From: Oscillospiraceae bacterium
Lineage (GTDB): Bacteria > Bacillota > Clostridia > Oscillospirales > Oscillospiraceae
Direction of reading: 5' to 3'
Length of the DNA stretch: 33,455 nt
NCBI GenBank assembly: GCA_015068465.1
Contig: SVKM01000004.1
Coordinates: 1 to 33,455 of the forward strand
Part shown: piece after piece, positions 9,556 through 18,382 of the stretch
How the letters are laid out: each line of letters starts with the position of its first letter
Numbering within the stretch: position 1 is the stretch's first letter
The notes under the pieces: generated by a model
Told to the model about the DNA's origin: nothing
Database searches by the model: none
Seen by the model: the letters and a program-made list of their open reading frames with translations, nothing else
Translations under genes and position numbers: made by a program

Positions 9556-10680
9556 ATGAGTATCATAACGGAAAAGAAGCTCGGCTTCGGGGCAATGCGC
9601 CTCCCGCTGACGGACGCTGAAGATCCCAAGAGCATAGATCTCGTACAGGCTCAACAGATGGTCGATCTGTTTATGGAGCGGGGCTTTCGCTACTTTGATA
9701 CCGCGTACCCCTACCATGACGGATACTCCGAGGAGACGGTCCGCAAATGCCTCGTAGAGCGCTATCCGCGTGAGAGCTTTCTGCTGGCGGATAAAATGCC
9801 GATCCTGCAGGTGAAAGCGCCGGAGGACTATGATCGGTTTTTCGCGGAGCAGCTGCGCCGCTGCGGTGTAGAATACTTCGATGTTTACCTGCTGCACAAT
9901 CTGGGCCGTGACCGCTATCCGAACACGGAGCGCTTCGGCGGATTTGATTTCCTCAAGCGGCTGAAGGAGCAAGGCCGGGCGCGGAACATCGGCTTTTCCT
10001 TCCATGACGATGCGCAGACGCTGGATCGCATCCTCACTGACCATCCCGAGGTGGATGTCGTGCAGCTCCAGATCAACTATTTGGACTGGGACGGCGCTGT
10101 GGCGCAGTCGGGCCGCTGCTATGAGGCGGCGGCGCGGCACGGCAAGGATGTGATCGTCATGGAGCCGGTCAAAGGCGGACAGCTGGCAAAGCTGCCTGAC
10201 GCCGCCATGAGGCTGTTTGCGGACTTCTACGGAGCGCAAGCGCCGTCGCCCGCCGGCCTCGCGATTCGCTATGCCGCGTCGCTGGAACAGGTCAAGGTGG
10301 TGCTCAGCGGCATGAGCACGCCGGAGCAGGTGTCGGACAACACCGCATATATGCAGAACTTTGCTCCGCTTTCAAGCGGGGAGCATGAGTTGGCGGTGCG
10401 TATCGCGCAGGAGCTGAAACACTCTATCAAGGTGCCGTGTACCGGCTGCCGCTACTGCATGGAGGTATGTCCGCAGAACATCGCCATACCGGACTACTTT
10501 GGGCTGCTGAATCTGCACGCCGTCACAGGGAAAAAGACGAATATGTATTACCAGCGATACTCCATGAACCGGGGCAAGGCGTCGGAGTGCCTGAAATGCG
10601 GCCTGTGCGAGCAGAACTGTCCACAGCATATTGCGATCCGGGATATGCTTGAGAAATTTGCTGCGCTTTATGAGGCGTAA
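9556..10680 (+). CDS. aldo/keto reductase with C-terminal 4Fe-4S domain
   Basis: 374 aa; FRYFDTAYPYHDGYSEETV, CTGCRYCMEVCPQNI and CLKCGLCEQNCPQHI cysteine motifs. Confidence 0.92.
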   Translation: MSIITEKKLGFGAMRLPLTDAEDPKSIDLVQAQQMVDLFMERGFRYFDTAYPYHDGYSEETVRKCLVERYPRESFLLADKMPILQVKAPEDYDRFFAEQLRRCGVEYFDVYLLHNLGRDRYPNTERFGGFDFLKRLKEQGRARNIGFSFHDDAQTLDRILTDHPEVDVVQLQINYLDWDGAVAQSGRCYEAAARHGKDVIVMEPVKGGQLAKLPDAAMRLFADFYGAQAPSPAGLAIRYAASLEQVKVVLSGMSTPEQVSDNTAYMQNFAPLSSGEHELAVRIAQELKHSIKVPCTGCRYCMEVCPQNIAIPDYFGLLNLHAVTGKKTNMYYQRYSMNRGKASECLKCGLCEQNCPQHIAIRDMLEKFAALYEA

Positions 10681-10683
10681 GCG

Positions 10684-10848
10684 GTGCGCCGCAGCGACGC
10701 GGTGGTGCTGCTGTGCCCAAACTACAACGACGCGCTCTCGGCAAACCTGAGGGCGCTCATCAAGATCGACAAGCGGTTGGACGAGGTTGCCAAACGTATG
10801 AAAAAGACGCTTTATGAAGGGGAGGGCGCTCAGCATGATGAATTATGA
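10684..10848 (+). pseudogene. flavodoxin/NADPH-dependent FMN reductase family fragment
   Basis: 54 codons containing RRSDAVVLLCPNYNDALSANL, then unrelated sequence; runs into the ggt start. Confidence 0.5.
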
Positions 10849-12463
10849 CCCGATGAAATATGCCTACCCATCCCACAGGAACGTCGTCTATGCACGTCGC
10901 GCGATGGCGTGCACGTCTGTCCCACTGGGCGCGGAGATCGGACTCGACGTGATGCGCCGCGGCGGCAACGCCGTGGACGCCGCTGTCGCGATGGCGGCGG
11001 CGATGCCGCTCCTTGAACCGACCAGCAACGGGATCGGGAGCGACTGCTTCGCGCTCGTTTGGATCGAAAAGGACAAGAGACTCTACGGTCTCAACGCCAG
11101 CGGCGTCGCGCCGATGATGCTGTCTCTCGACATATTCCGCGAAAAGGAATTGACCGCCGTGCCGCGCGACGGATGGCTGCCGACGATGGCGCCCGGCGCG
11201 CCCGCCGGCTGGGCGGAGCTGAACCGCCGCTTTGGCACAAAGCCGCTCGCCGAGCTGTTCGCGCCCGCGATCTCCTATGCGCGCGAGGGCTGCCCGGTAC
11301 CGGTTGAAGTGGGAAGCCATTGGGCTGTCGGTGCGCGCCGAGTGAGGCGGGCGGCTGAAGCGGACGCCGCGCCCTATCAAGGTTGGCTGAAGGCGTTTAC
11401 GAAGCCGGACGGCACATCGTATCAAGCGGGCGATCTCTTTCGTTGGGATGATTTTGCCGACACGCTGGAGGAGTTGGCGGCGACGGACTGTGAGAGCCTG
11501 TACCGCGGCGTACTGATGGAGCGGTTGATCGCATTCAGTCGTGAAACAGGCGGTTACTTCTGCGAGGACGATCTGCGGAATTACCGCCCTGAATGGGTGG
11601 AGCCCATCACGGCGGACTACAAGGGCTATACGGTCTGCGAGATCCCGCCGAACGGTCACGGGATCACGGCGCTGATGGCGCTCAATATCCTAAAGGGGCT
11701 TCCGTTGCCGGAGAATCGCGAGAGCGCGGACGCCTACCACAAGCAGCTTGAGGCGATCAAGCTCGCGTTCGAGGACGCGCGTGCCTACGTCGCCGACCCG
11801 CGCTATATGAAAACGAAGGTTGCGGATATGCTCAGCGACGGCTATGCGGCAAAGCGCCGCGCGCTGATCGGCGAGCGGGCGCTTCTGCCGACAGCGGGCG
11901 ACCCGTCGAGCGGCGGCACGGTATATCTCTGCACCGCCGACCCGTTCGGCAATATGGTCTCGTTCATTCAAAGCAACTACATGGGCTTCGGCTCGGGCAT
12001 CGTGATCCCCGGCACGGGTATTTCGCTTCAAAATCGCGGCGCAAACTTCTCACTCGACCCCAAAAGCGACAACTGCGTCGCGGGCGGAAAGAAGTCCTAC
12101 CACACGATCATCCCCGGCTTTCTGATGAAAGACGGCGAGGCAGTGGGGCCGTTTGGTGTGATGGGGGGCTTTATGCAGCCGCAGGGGCATGTTCAGGTGA
12201 TCGTCAACACGGTGGACTACCACATGAATCCGCAGGAGTGCCTGGACGCCCCGCGCATGCAGTGGACCGGCGGCCGGCATATCCAGCTTGAGCGTGAGGT
12301 CGGCGCGCATATCGCCTCGGAGCTTGCGCGAAGAGGGCACGAGATTGAGGTTTTGAATACCAATTCCGCCATGGGCCGCGGGCAGATCATCTGGCGCACG
12401 GAAAACGGGTTGCTCGTCGGCGGCACGGAGCCACGCTGCGACGGTATGGCTGCGGCGTGGTGA
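10835..12463 (+). CDS. ggt: gamma-glutamyltransferase family protein
   Basis: GGT fold motifs GLDVMRRGGNAVDAAVAMAAAMPLLEPTSNGIGSDCFALVW, PPNGHGITALMALNIL, GGTVYLCTADPFGNMVSFIQSNYMGFGSGI; ORF start at 10814 also possible. Confidence 0.9.
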   Translation: MMNYDPMKYAYPSHRNVVYARRAMACTSVPLGAEIGLDVMRRGGNAVDAAVAMAAAMPLLEPTSNGIGSDCFALVWIEKDKRLYGLNASGVAPMMLSLDIFREKELTAVPRDGWLPTMAPGAPAGWAELNRRFGTKPLAELFAPAISYAREGCPVPVEVGSHWAVGARRVRRAAEADAAPYQGWLKAFTKPDGTSYQAGDLFRWDDFADTLEELAATDCESLYRGVLMERLIAFSRETGGYFCEDDLRNYRPEWVEPITADYKGYTVCEIPPNGHGITALMALNILKGLPLPENRESADAYHKQLEAIKLAFEDARAYVADPRYMKTKVADMLSDGYAAKRRALIGERALLPTAGDPSSGGTVYLCTADPFGNMVSFIQSNYMGFGSGIVIPGTGISLQNRGANFSLDPKSDNCVAGGKKSYHTIIPGFLMKDGEAVGPFGVMGGFMQPQGHVQVIVNTVDYHMNPQECLDAPRMQWTGGRHIQLEREVGAHIASELARRGHEIEVLNTNSAMGRGQIIWRTENGLLVGGTEPRCDGMAAAW

Positions 12464-12772
12464 AGTGTGCTGAAATGAGAATGAAAGCTGCTGGAAGTGT
12501 TATCAATTATTTTGTATTGAACTCACTCGCCGATCATGCTCGCTGCTGCAAAGAAAGCCGTGTTGCCGCAAAGAACAATAGGGGCTTGTCTTATTGCAAA
12601 TAGTCTCTTTATATGCTAGTCTACTAAGAGAAAGCCATTAAAAGCAAGTAACAATTGCGTCAAATGACAAGTACGTTTGGTTTATTAATCATCCATAAAG
12701 CTATATAATTCAGGAGAGGAAAAACGGAACTCAACCAAATCCTAGTGCAACTTAGAATGGAGCAATGCTTCA

Positions 12773-13768
12773 ATGGCAAAAAAACTTATCTCAATAACGC
12801 TGGTGATCTTAATGGCAACGGTCGGCGCGCAGTCGGCTTTTGCAACCAACACGGTTCGCGTCACGCTGCCCAGTTTCTCCGTGACGTTGAACGGGCAAAC
12901 GACCTCAAACGATTATAGCGAGTATCCTTTGCTGGTCTACAAGGATATTACCTACTTTCCCATGACCTACTGCGATTGCCGCCTGCTGGGGCTGCGTACC
13001 GATTGGACGGAAGAAGCGGGGCTGGAGATCGGCAAAAACGAGGATGCCTTTTATGAGTATGTCCGTGAGGTTCGCTCCACCCGGAACGCGAAAACCCAAA
13101 ACGCGCAGCTCGCCACGGGCAGGATCTGCGTCAACGGCACGGTCATTGATAACACGCGGGAGGAATATCCGCTGCTCCTGTTCCGGGATGTTACCTATTT
13201 TCCGCTGACGTGGCGCTTCGCGGTGGAGGAATATGGCTGGGACTATACCTTCGACGCAAAAAACGGGTTGGTCATTACCAATTCGGCGGCGGCGTTTGAA
13301 ACGCCGGAGGCGTGTGCTGGAGATATTAGGGAATGGGGATCAATGATGGGCACGGGGAACGCACGGATTTTCTGCACCCTTTATGCGGGGGTCGATAAAT
13401 TTGGTAGCAAAAGAATGCCATTTACCAGTCTCTGCCTTTATAATATGACCGGAAAAGACATTACCATTTTCCCCGCCACCGGACGCTGGGAGTATTGGAT
13501 TTACCGCATCATGGGGAACCGTGAGGAATTGGTCTACCGCCGGGCAATCCCGATGTTCTCCGGCGAGATTCCGACGCAACAATGGACACCTAATAAACTG
13601 CCTGACTACTATTGGCAGGGGAACGCAGCTCCGGGCACTTACCGGCTGGAAATCGTTCACCCGGAACAATTTGCTTATCGAACGGCGGACAGTCAGGAGA
13701 CGCTCTATGAGCCCGTCGTGGGCGACGGATATGCTCAGAGGTTTTCCGTAACCGTCACAATAGAATAA
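12773..13768 (+). CDS. secreted protein with two copper-amine-oxidase-N-like repeats and a C-terminal beta domain
   Basis: Signal peptide MAKKLISITLVILMATVGAQSAFA; repeats 'VTLNGQTTSNDYSEYPLLVYKDITYFPMTY' and 'ICVNGTVIDNTREEYPLLLFRDVTYFPLTW'. Confidence 0.75.
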   Translation: MAKKLISITLVILMATVGAQSAFATNTVRVTLPSFSVTLNGQTTSNDYSEYPLLVYKDITYFPMTYCDCRLLGLRTDWTEEAGLEIGKNEDAFYEYVREVRSTRNAKTQNAQLATGRICVNGTVIDNTREEYPLLLFRDVTYFPLTWRFAVEEYGWDYTFDAKNGLVITNSAAAFETPEACAGDIREWGSMMGTGNARIFCTLYAGVDKFGSKRMPFTSLCLYNMTGKDITIFPATGRWEYWIYRIMGNREELVYRRAIPMFSGEIPTQQWTPNKLPDYYWQGNAAPGTYRLEIVHPEQFAYRTADSQETLYEPVVGDGYAQRFSVTVTIE

Positions 13769-13774
13769 AATTAT

Positions 13775-13810
13775 CAGGGGCGGCGCTTCAAAGGAGAAGT
13801 GCCGCCCCTG
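13775..13810 (+). terminator. intrinsic terminator
   Basis: caggggcggcgcttc/gaagtgccgcccctg, 15-bp stem with one mismatch, just after the 331-aa ORF. Confidence 0.8.
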
Positions 13811-13939
13811 ATCCTTACATTAAGCAGGGTGAACGCCTATGATATAGGGGGCTGCCGCTAGAGATGTTATGACTGTTGAGAATTGCACGGAAGTTGTCAC
13901 GCCATTTGCGACGGAGTCTGTTTCGATCACGTCTCGAAA

Positions 13940-14239
13940 TCAGTTTGGCTGAGTAAACTCAGTATAATATGAAATTCCTCCCGCATAGTTGACAAAGGGA
14001 TACGATCCTTCGCCGATGGAGCCGATGAAGATGCGGAACTTCCGTGCCGATCCGGTTACGTTTTTTATTGGAATCGTGATATTCAACTGCTGCCCAAATG
14101 CTCCTTGCAACGGACCGCTGGTGCTACCGCTCGGATCGGTAATATAGGAGCATTCGGCGCCGGAAAAGGAGCTGCTTGTCGCGCCAATCGAACAGGCATG
14201 ACCGGCGCTCGTTGTCGGAGAAAGAACGGGGAAAGTCAT
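13940..14239 (-). pseudogene. fragment of an exported/beta-rich protein, unassigned
   Basis: 99-aa ORF, NITIPIKNVTGSARKFRIFIGSIGEGSYPFVNY...; frame remains open upstream of the annotated M, abutting the next fragment. Confidence 0.35.
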
Positions 14240-14282
14240 TGTTACATAGTACCCAGCGCCTTTGCCCCTTGCTCTAAGGGAC

Positions 14283-14570
14283 GTGGTATACGGATCTGCT
14301 GCTGCAAAAGCTGCACGAGAAGCGATTTCGCAGGATCTGTGACCTCGCCTGCGAGAAAGGCAACGACGTGCTGATCCTCGGCGCTTTCGGCTGCGGTGCG
14401 TTTATGAATCCGCCCGAGGTCGTTGCGGCTGCGGCACGAACCGTTGTAAAGGAGTACCTGTACTGCTTCCGGGTGATCGAGTTCGCCGTCTATACCCGCC
14501 GCGGCGATACGAGCAACTACGATGCGTTCCAGAGGACGCTGTCGATCATCCGGCAAGAGCGTTCGGTACA
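14283..14570 (+). pseudogene. TIGR02452 / microbial PARG-like (macrodomain-fold) C-terminal fragment
   Basis: LHEKRFRRICDLACEKGNDVLILGAFGCGAFMNPPEVVAAAARTVVKEYLYCFRVIEFAVYTRRGDTSNYDAF; N-terminal part absent. Confidence 0.65.
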
Positions 14571-14980
14571 TACGGCAGCCGCAGTTTATCTAAGGCGTGT
14601 TATTCCGCCTTATTACGCAATCCCCAAGCAATCATTCTCACCTATGCGCACTACTGCGTGATAATACGCTTAATCGCCCGCCGTGCCGCTCGCCGTGGAA
14701 CGGTTGTGCGCATTGCTGCGTATCAATACGGTTTTGAAGCATTGCGGTTTCCACATGGAAAAAGGAATTTGAAATAAAAAGATGTGAATAGTCTCGTTAT
14801 TTCAGAAACTTGTTGATATTTTGAAATAAGGAAGCGAGCAGGACGGGAGACGATTTTTGCCGGTGGCGGAAAAATGGCGGAGAATTGGCAGTAAATTGAC
14901 AGGGTTTTGCCATTGCAATAGGGTGACGCCTGTGCTAATATATCCATGCTGATAATTGTAAACAAAAGCAAATGCGAGCG

Positions 14981-15008
14981 AAAAAAGACGCCTCCGGGCG
15001 TCTTTTTT
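14981..15008. terminator. bidirectional intrinsic terminator
   Basis: aaaaaagacgcc-tccg-ggcgtctttttt perfect stem. Confidence 0.85.
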
Positions 15009-15080
15009 TGTTGACGAATTGCGGCTGGGGCGGCGTCCGATACGGGCGCCGCTTTTGCTTTACGAAAGGCATGGAGGAGG

Positions 15081-15521
15081 ATGCACGGCATGAAGATACC
15101 CATAAAAGACATCAAGGTCGGTGCGCGGCTGCTCGCGGCCGGGAAGGTCAAGACGGTGGACGAGTATCTGGCCCTGCGTGACAAGGCTGGGCGAGAGAGA
15201 AATGAAGCGGATAAGGAAGGAAAGGAAGAAAAAGGCATCGGGGCGCAAAAGAGAGAAAACACAAACGCCGCTGATAAAACGCTGCCGGAAATAACAGGCG
15301 AGCAGGCGGACGCGGCTATGATGATGGCGTGCATTACGGAAGATTTTGTTGACGGTATCCGTGTTGTCATGGATTACGAGGACGGTATATTGACGCTGCC
15401 GAGAGTGTGGGCTCATTATTTGACGGAGATGATAGACGCGATAGAGAATGCAAAAGAGGCGGTGTTTCAGGTGATATTGGAAGCGTACCTGAATAATGGA
15501 GAGGAAGGTGCGCACCATTAA
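15081..15521 (+). CDS. hypothetical protein preceding xis
   Basis: 146-aa ORF overlapping the downstream xis ORF, same strand, following a terminator. Confidence 0.6.
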   Translation: MHGMKIPIKDIKVGARLLAAGKVKTVDEYLALRDKAGRERNEADKEGKEEKGIGAQKRENTNAADKTLPEITGEQADAAMMMACITEDFVDGIRVVMDYEDGILTLPRVWAHYLTEMIDAIENAKEAVFQVILEAYLNNGEEGAHH

Positions 15522-15759
15522 CGGAAATTACCCCGAAACGATCGACCGGCAGCAAGGAAAACCAATCGAAACGGTTCCTATCTACAGAAAGCTCACGCTG
15601 ACGATCCGGGAGGCCGCCGAGTACAGCAACATCGGCATCAACAAGATCGACGCGCTGCTCAAGGAGCCGAATTGCCCCTTTGTTTTGTACGTAGGTACAA
15701 GAAAACTGGTAAAACGCGCGAAATTTGAAGAGTTTATCCGTCAAAAATTGGTGATATAA
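15496..15759 (+). CDS. excisionase-like helix-turn-helix protein
   Basis: 87 aa: LTLTIREAAEYSNIGINKIDALLKEPNCPFVLYVGTRKLVKRAKFEEFI; immediately upstream of integrase. Confidence 0.85.
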   Translation: MERKVRTINGNYPETIDRQQGKPIETVPIYRKLTLTIREAAEYSNIGINKIDALLKEPNCPFVLYVGTRKLVKRAKFEEFIRQKLVI

Positions 15760-15790
15760 CTGTCGAAAATCGTGATATATCCGCCGAAAT
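15751..15790 (+). repeat. pair of about 20-nt direct repeats in the xis-int gap
   Basis: gtgatataactgtcgaaaat (15751-15770) and gtgatatatccgccgaaat (15772-15790), 21-nt phase. Confidence 0.6.
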
Positions 15791-15794
15791 GCTA

Positions 15795-15823
15795 TTGAGA
15801 AATCGGAGCCCATATGCTATAAT
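15795..15823 (+). promoter_or_regulatory. sigma-A type promoter for integrase
   Basis: TTGAGA - 17 nt - TATAAT upstream of the int start at 15867. Confidence 0.7.
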
Positions 15824-15866
15824 ACTATATTGCGTTGGACTCTTTTCGGCGAAGAAAGGAGTTCGT

Positions 15867-17042
15867 ATGGGAAAAAACCTAAAAGGAAAGGACTGCGGTA
15901 AGGGCATATATCAGCGGCAGGACGGACGGTACTCCGCAAGATACTATGCCCAAAACGGAGGCAGGAAGGAGAAGTATTTCAACACCTTGCCGGAGGCAAG
16001 GAACTGGCTCGCGGACGCACGGTACGAGGATCGCCACAATCTGATCCCCGCTGCCTCGGATATGACCGTCGATATGTGGTTTGACTACTGGATGGACAAC
16101 TTGGTCTGCGATCTGGCACCGAATACCAGACGCAACTACCGGGAACGGTACAAGTGGAACATCCAGCCGGTAATAGGAGCCATGCGACTTTGCGACGTCA
16201 AGCCCATGCACTGTAAGGCGGTACTCAATCGGATGGAGGCGATCTACGCCGGCTCGACGATCCGGCAGACGTACATTACCATGGGAACGATGCTGCGTGC
16301 AGCGGTGATGAACGACATGATCCCCAAGCACCCAATGGACGGTGTGCGCTATACCAAACCCGTCCGGGCTGCGGACGACATTAAGTTCTTGACCGTGGAG
16401 GAGCAGGAGAAGTTCTTGGAGACCGCAAAACGCTCCCATAATTACCGGCAGTACGTTTTGCTGCTGGAAACGGGCTTGCGGACGGCGGAGATGATCGGTC
16501 TCACATGGGACGCCATTGACTGGAAGCGCCATACGCTCACGGTCAACAAGAGTCTGGAGTACCGTCATCAGCAGGGTGTTTGGCGCGCGGGACCGCCCAA
16601 GACGCAGAAGAGCTATCGCACGATCCCGCTCACCGACCGGGCATATCAAGTGCTCAAAAGCTGCTACGACGAGCGGGACACCAGAAAAGAAGCCGACACG
16701 CTTTCCGAGATTCTGGAGTATACGGACAGACGAACAGGCGAAAAGAAATGCCTGGTCATGCGTGATCTGGTGTTCATCAACTGGCGCACCGGCGAGCCGA
16801 ACAAGAACAGCTCCTATGACACCCACCTTTATAAGCTCTGCGACGAGGCGGGGATCAAGCGGTTCTGTATGCACGCGCTCAGACACACCTACGCGACGAG
16901 GGCCATTGAGCGTGACGTAAATCCGAAAGCACTTCAAGTGCTGCTTGGGCACGACCACTTGCAGACCACGATGGACACCTACGTCCATGTGGACGATGAT
17001 TTCAAGCGGTCCGCCGTGGAGCAGTTTCAGAAAATGGCGTAA
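15867..17042 (+). CDS. int: tyrosine recombinase/integrase (Tn916/phage type)
   Basis: N-terminal GIYQRQDGRYSARY, catalytic LETGLRTAEMIGLTW, HALRHTYATRAIE, LLGHDHLQTTMDTYVHV. Confidence 0.95.
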   Translation: MGKNLKGKDCGKGIYQRQDGRYSARYYAQNGGRKEKYFNTLPEARNWLADARYEDRHNLIPAASDMTVDMWFDYWMDNLVCDLAPNTRRNYRERYKWNIQPVIGAMRLCDVKPMHCKAVLNRMEAIYAGSTIRQTYITMGTMLRAAVMNDMIPKHPMDGVRYTKPVRAADDIKFLTVEEQEKFLETAKRSHNYRQYVLLLETGLRTAEMIGLTWDAIDWKRHTLTVNKSLEYRHQQGVWRAGPPKTQKSYRTIPLTDRAYQVLKSCYDERDTRKEADTLSEILEYTDRRTGEKKCLVMRDLVFINWRTGEPNKNSSYDTHLYKLCDEAGIKRFCMHALRHTYATRAIERDVNPKALQVLLGHDHLQTTMDTYVHVDDDFKRSAVEQFQKMA

Positions 17043-17051
17043 GCCAACGAA

Positions 17052-17075
17052 AAAATGGCGTAAAAATGGCGTAAA
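17052..17075 (+). repeat. direct repeat immediately 3' of int, candidate att/arm site
   Basis: aaaatggcgtaaaaatggcgtaaa; a related aaaatggcgtaa unit also forms the int stop (17031-17042). Confidence 0.6.
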
Positions 17076-17128
17076 ACCGAAAGCCAAAACGCCGCAAAGT
17101 CCTGAAAATAAAGGAGATGTAGGAAAAC

Positions 17129-18241
17129 ATGAAATTAGGTATCGTGGGATTGCCGAACGTCGGCAAGAGCACGCTCTTTAACGCCATCACCAACGCCGGC
17201 GCCGAGAGCGCGAACTATCCGTTCTGCACCATCGAGCCGAACGTCGGCATGGTCGCCGTGCCGGACGAGCGCCTCGACAAGCTCGCCGAGATGTATCAGC
17301 CCAAGAAAAAGACGCCCGCCGTCATCGAGTTCGTCGACATCGCGGGCCTCGTCAAGGGCGCGAGCGCGGGCGCGGGCCTCGGCAACAAGTTTTTGGAGAA
17401 CATCCGCCGCACGGACGCGATCGTCCACGTCGTGCGCTGCTTCGACGACGAGAACATCATGCACGTCGTCGCGGACGCGACGCAGAACGTGCCCGTCGAC
17501 CCCATCGGGGACATCGAAACGATCGACCTCGAGCTCATCATGGCGGACCTTGAGATGGTCAACCGCCGCGTGGAAAAGGCGTCGAAGAACGCCAAGAGCG
17601 GCAACAAGCAGTTCGCGCACGAGGCGGAGCTGTTCGCGGAGCTGGCGAAGCACCTCGACGCCGGCAAGTCCGCGCGCACGTTCGAGTGCTCCGCCGACGA
17701 CGAAAAGCTCATCGCGACCGCGGACCTTCTGAGCCTCAAGCCCGTCATCTACGCCGCGAACATGGACGAGGACGGCTTCGCCGATCAGGCGGGAAACAAG
17801 TACTTAAAGCTCGTGGAGGAGCGCGCGGCGAAGGAGGGCGCGCAGGTGCTGCCCATCTGCGCGAAGCTCGAGCAGGAGATCGCGGCGCTTGAGCCGGACG
17901 AGCGCGCGATGTTTCTGGAGGAGCTGGGCGTCGAGGCGTCCGGCCTCGACCGGCTGATCCGGTGCAGCTATACGCTGCTGGGGCTCATTTCGTTCCTTAC
18001 CTACGGCGAGGACGAGTGCCGGGCGTGGACCATCGTCGACGGCACCAAGGCGCCGCAGGCGGCGGGCAAGATCCACAGCGACATCGAGCGCGGCTTCATC
18101 CGCGCCGAGACCATCAACTTCAAGGACATGATCGCCTGCGGCAGCGTCGCGGCGGCGAAGGAAAAGGGCCTGCTCCGCTCCGAGGGCAAGGACTACGTCG
18201 TCAAGGACGGCGACATGATCTATTTCCGATTCAACGTTTAA
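17129..18241 (+). CDS. ychF: redox-regulated ATPase YchF (Obg family GTPase)
   Basis: 370 aa; MKLGIVGLPNVGKSTLFNAITNAGAESANYPFCTIEPNVGMV, DIAGLVKGASAGAGLGNKFL. Confidence 0.97.
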   Translation: MKLGIVGLPNVGKSTLFNAITNAGAESANYPFCTIEPNVGMVAVPDERLDKLAEMYQPKKKTPAVIEFVDIAGLVKGASAGAGLGNKFLENIRRTDAIVHVVRCFDDENIMHVVADATQNVPVDPIGDIETIDLELIMADLEMVNRRVEKASKNAKSGNKQFAHEAELFAELAKHLDAGKSARTFECSADDEKLIATADLLSLKPVIYAANMDEDGFADQAGNKYLKLVEERAAKEGAQVLPICAKLEQEIAALEPDERAMFLEELGVEASGLDRLIRCSYTLLGLISFLTYGEDECRAWTIVDGTKAPQAAGKIHSDIERGFIRAETINFKDMIACGSVAAAKEKGLLRSEGKDYVVKDGDMIYFRFNV

Positions 18242-18269
18242 AGCATTGAACCGGAAATAGAAGGGAATC

Positions 18270-18310
18270 GCCATTTCGCTCGCCCCTTCGGGGCAACCGC
18301 GAAATATGGC
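18270..18310 (+). repeat. intercistronic structured repeat, copy 1
   Basis: gccatttcgctc-gcccc-ttc-ggggc-aaccgcgaaatatggc; nested hairpin. Confidence 0.85.
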
Positions 18311-18382
18311 TGCATCTCATGCCGCCTTACGTCTGCATGAGATGGTTCCGCTTTAGCCTACGATTATAAGGAGGGCTTTTCC

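Noticed and set aside
14646-14731. Similar segments gcgcactactgcgtgataatacg and gcgcattgctgcgtatcaatacg
   Set aside because: Only two weakly matching copies in degenerate sequence; too little to call a repeat family or CRISPR.
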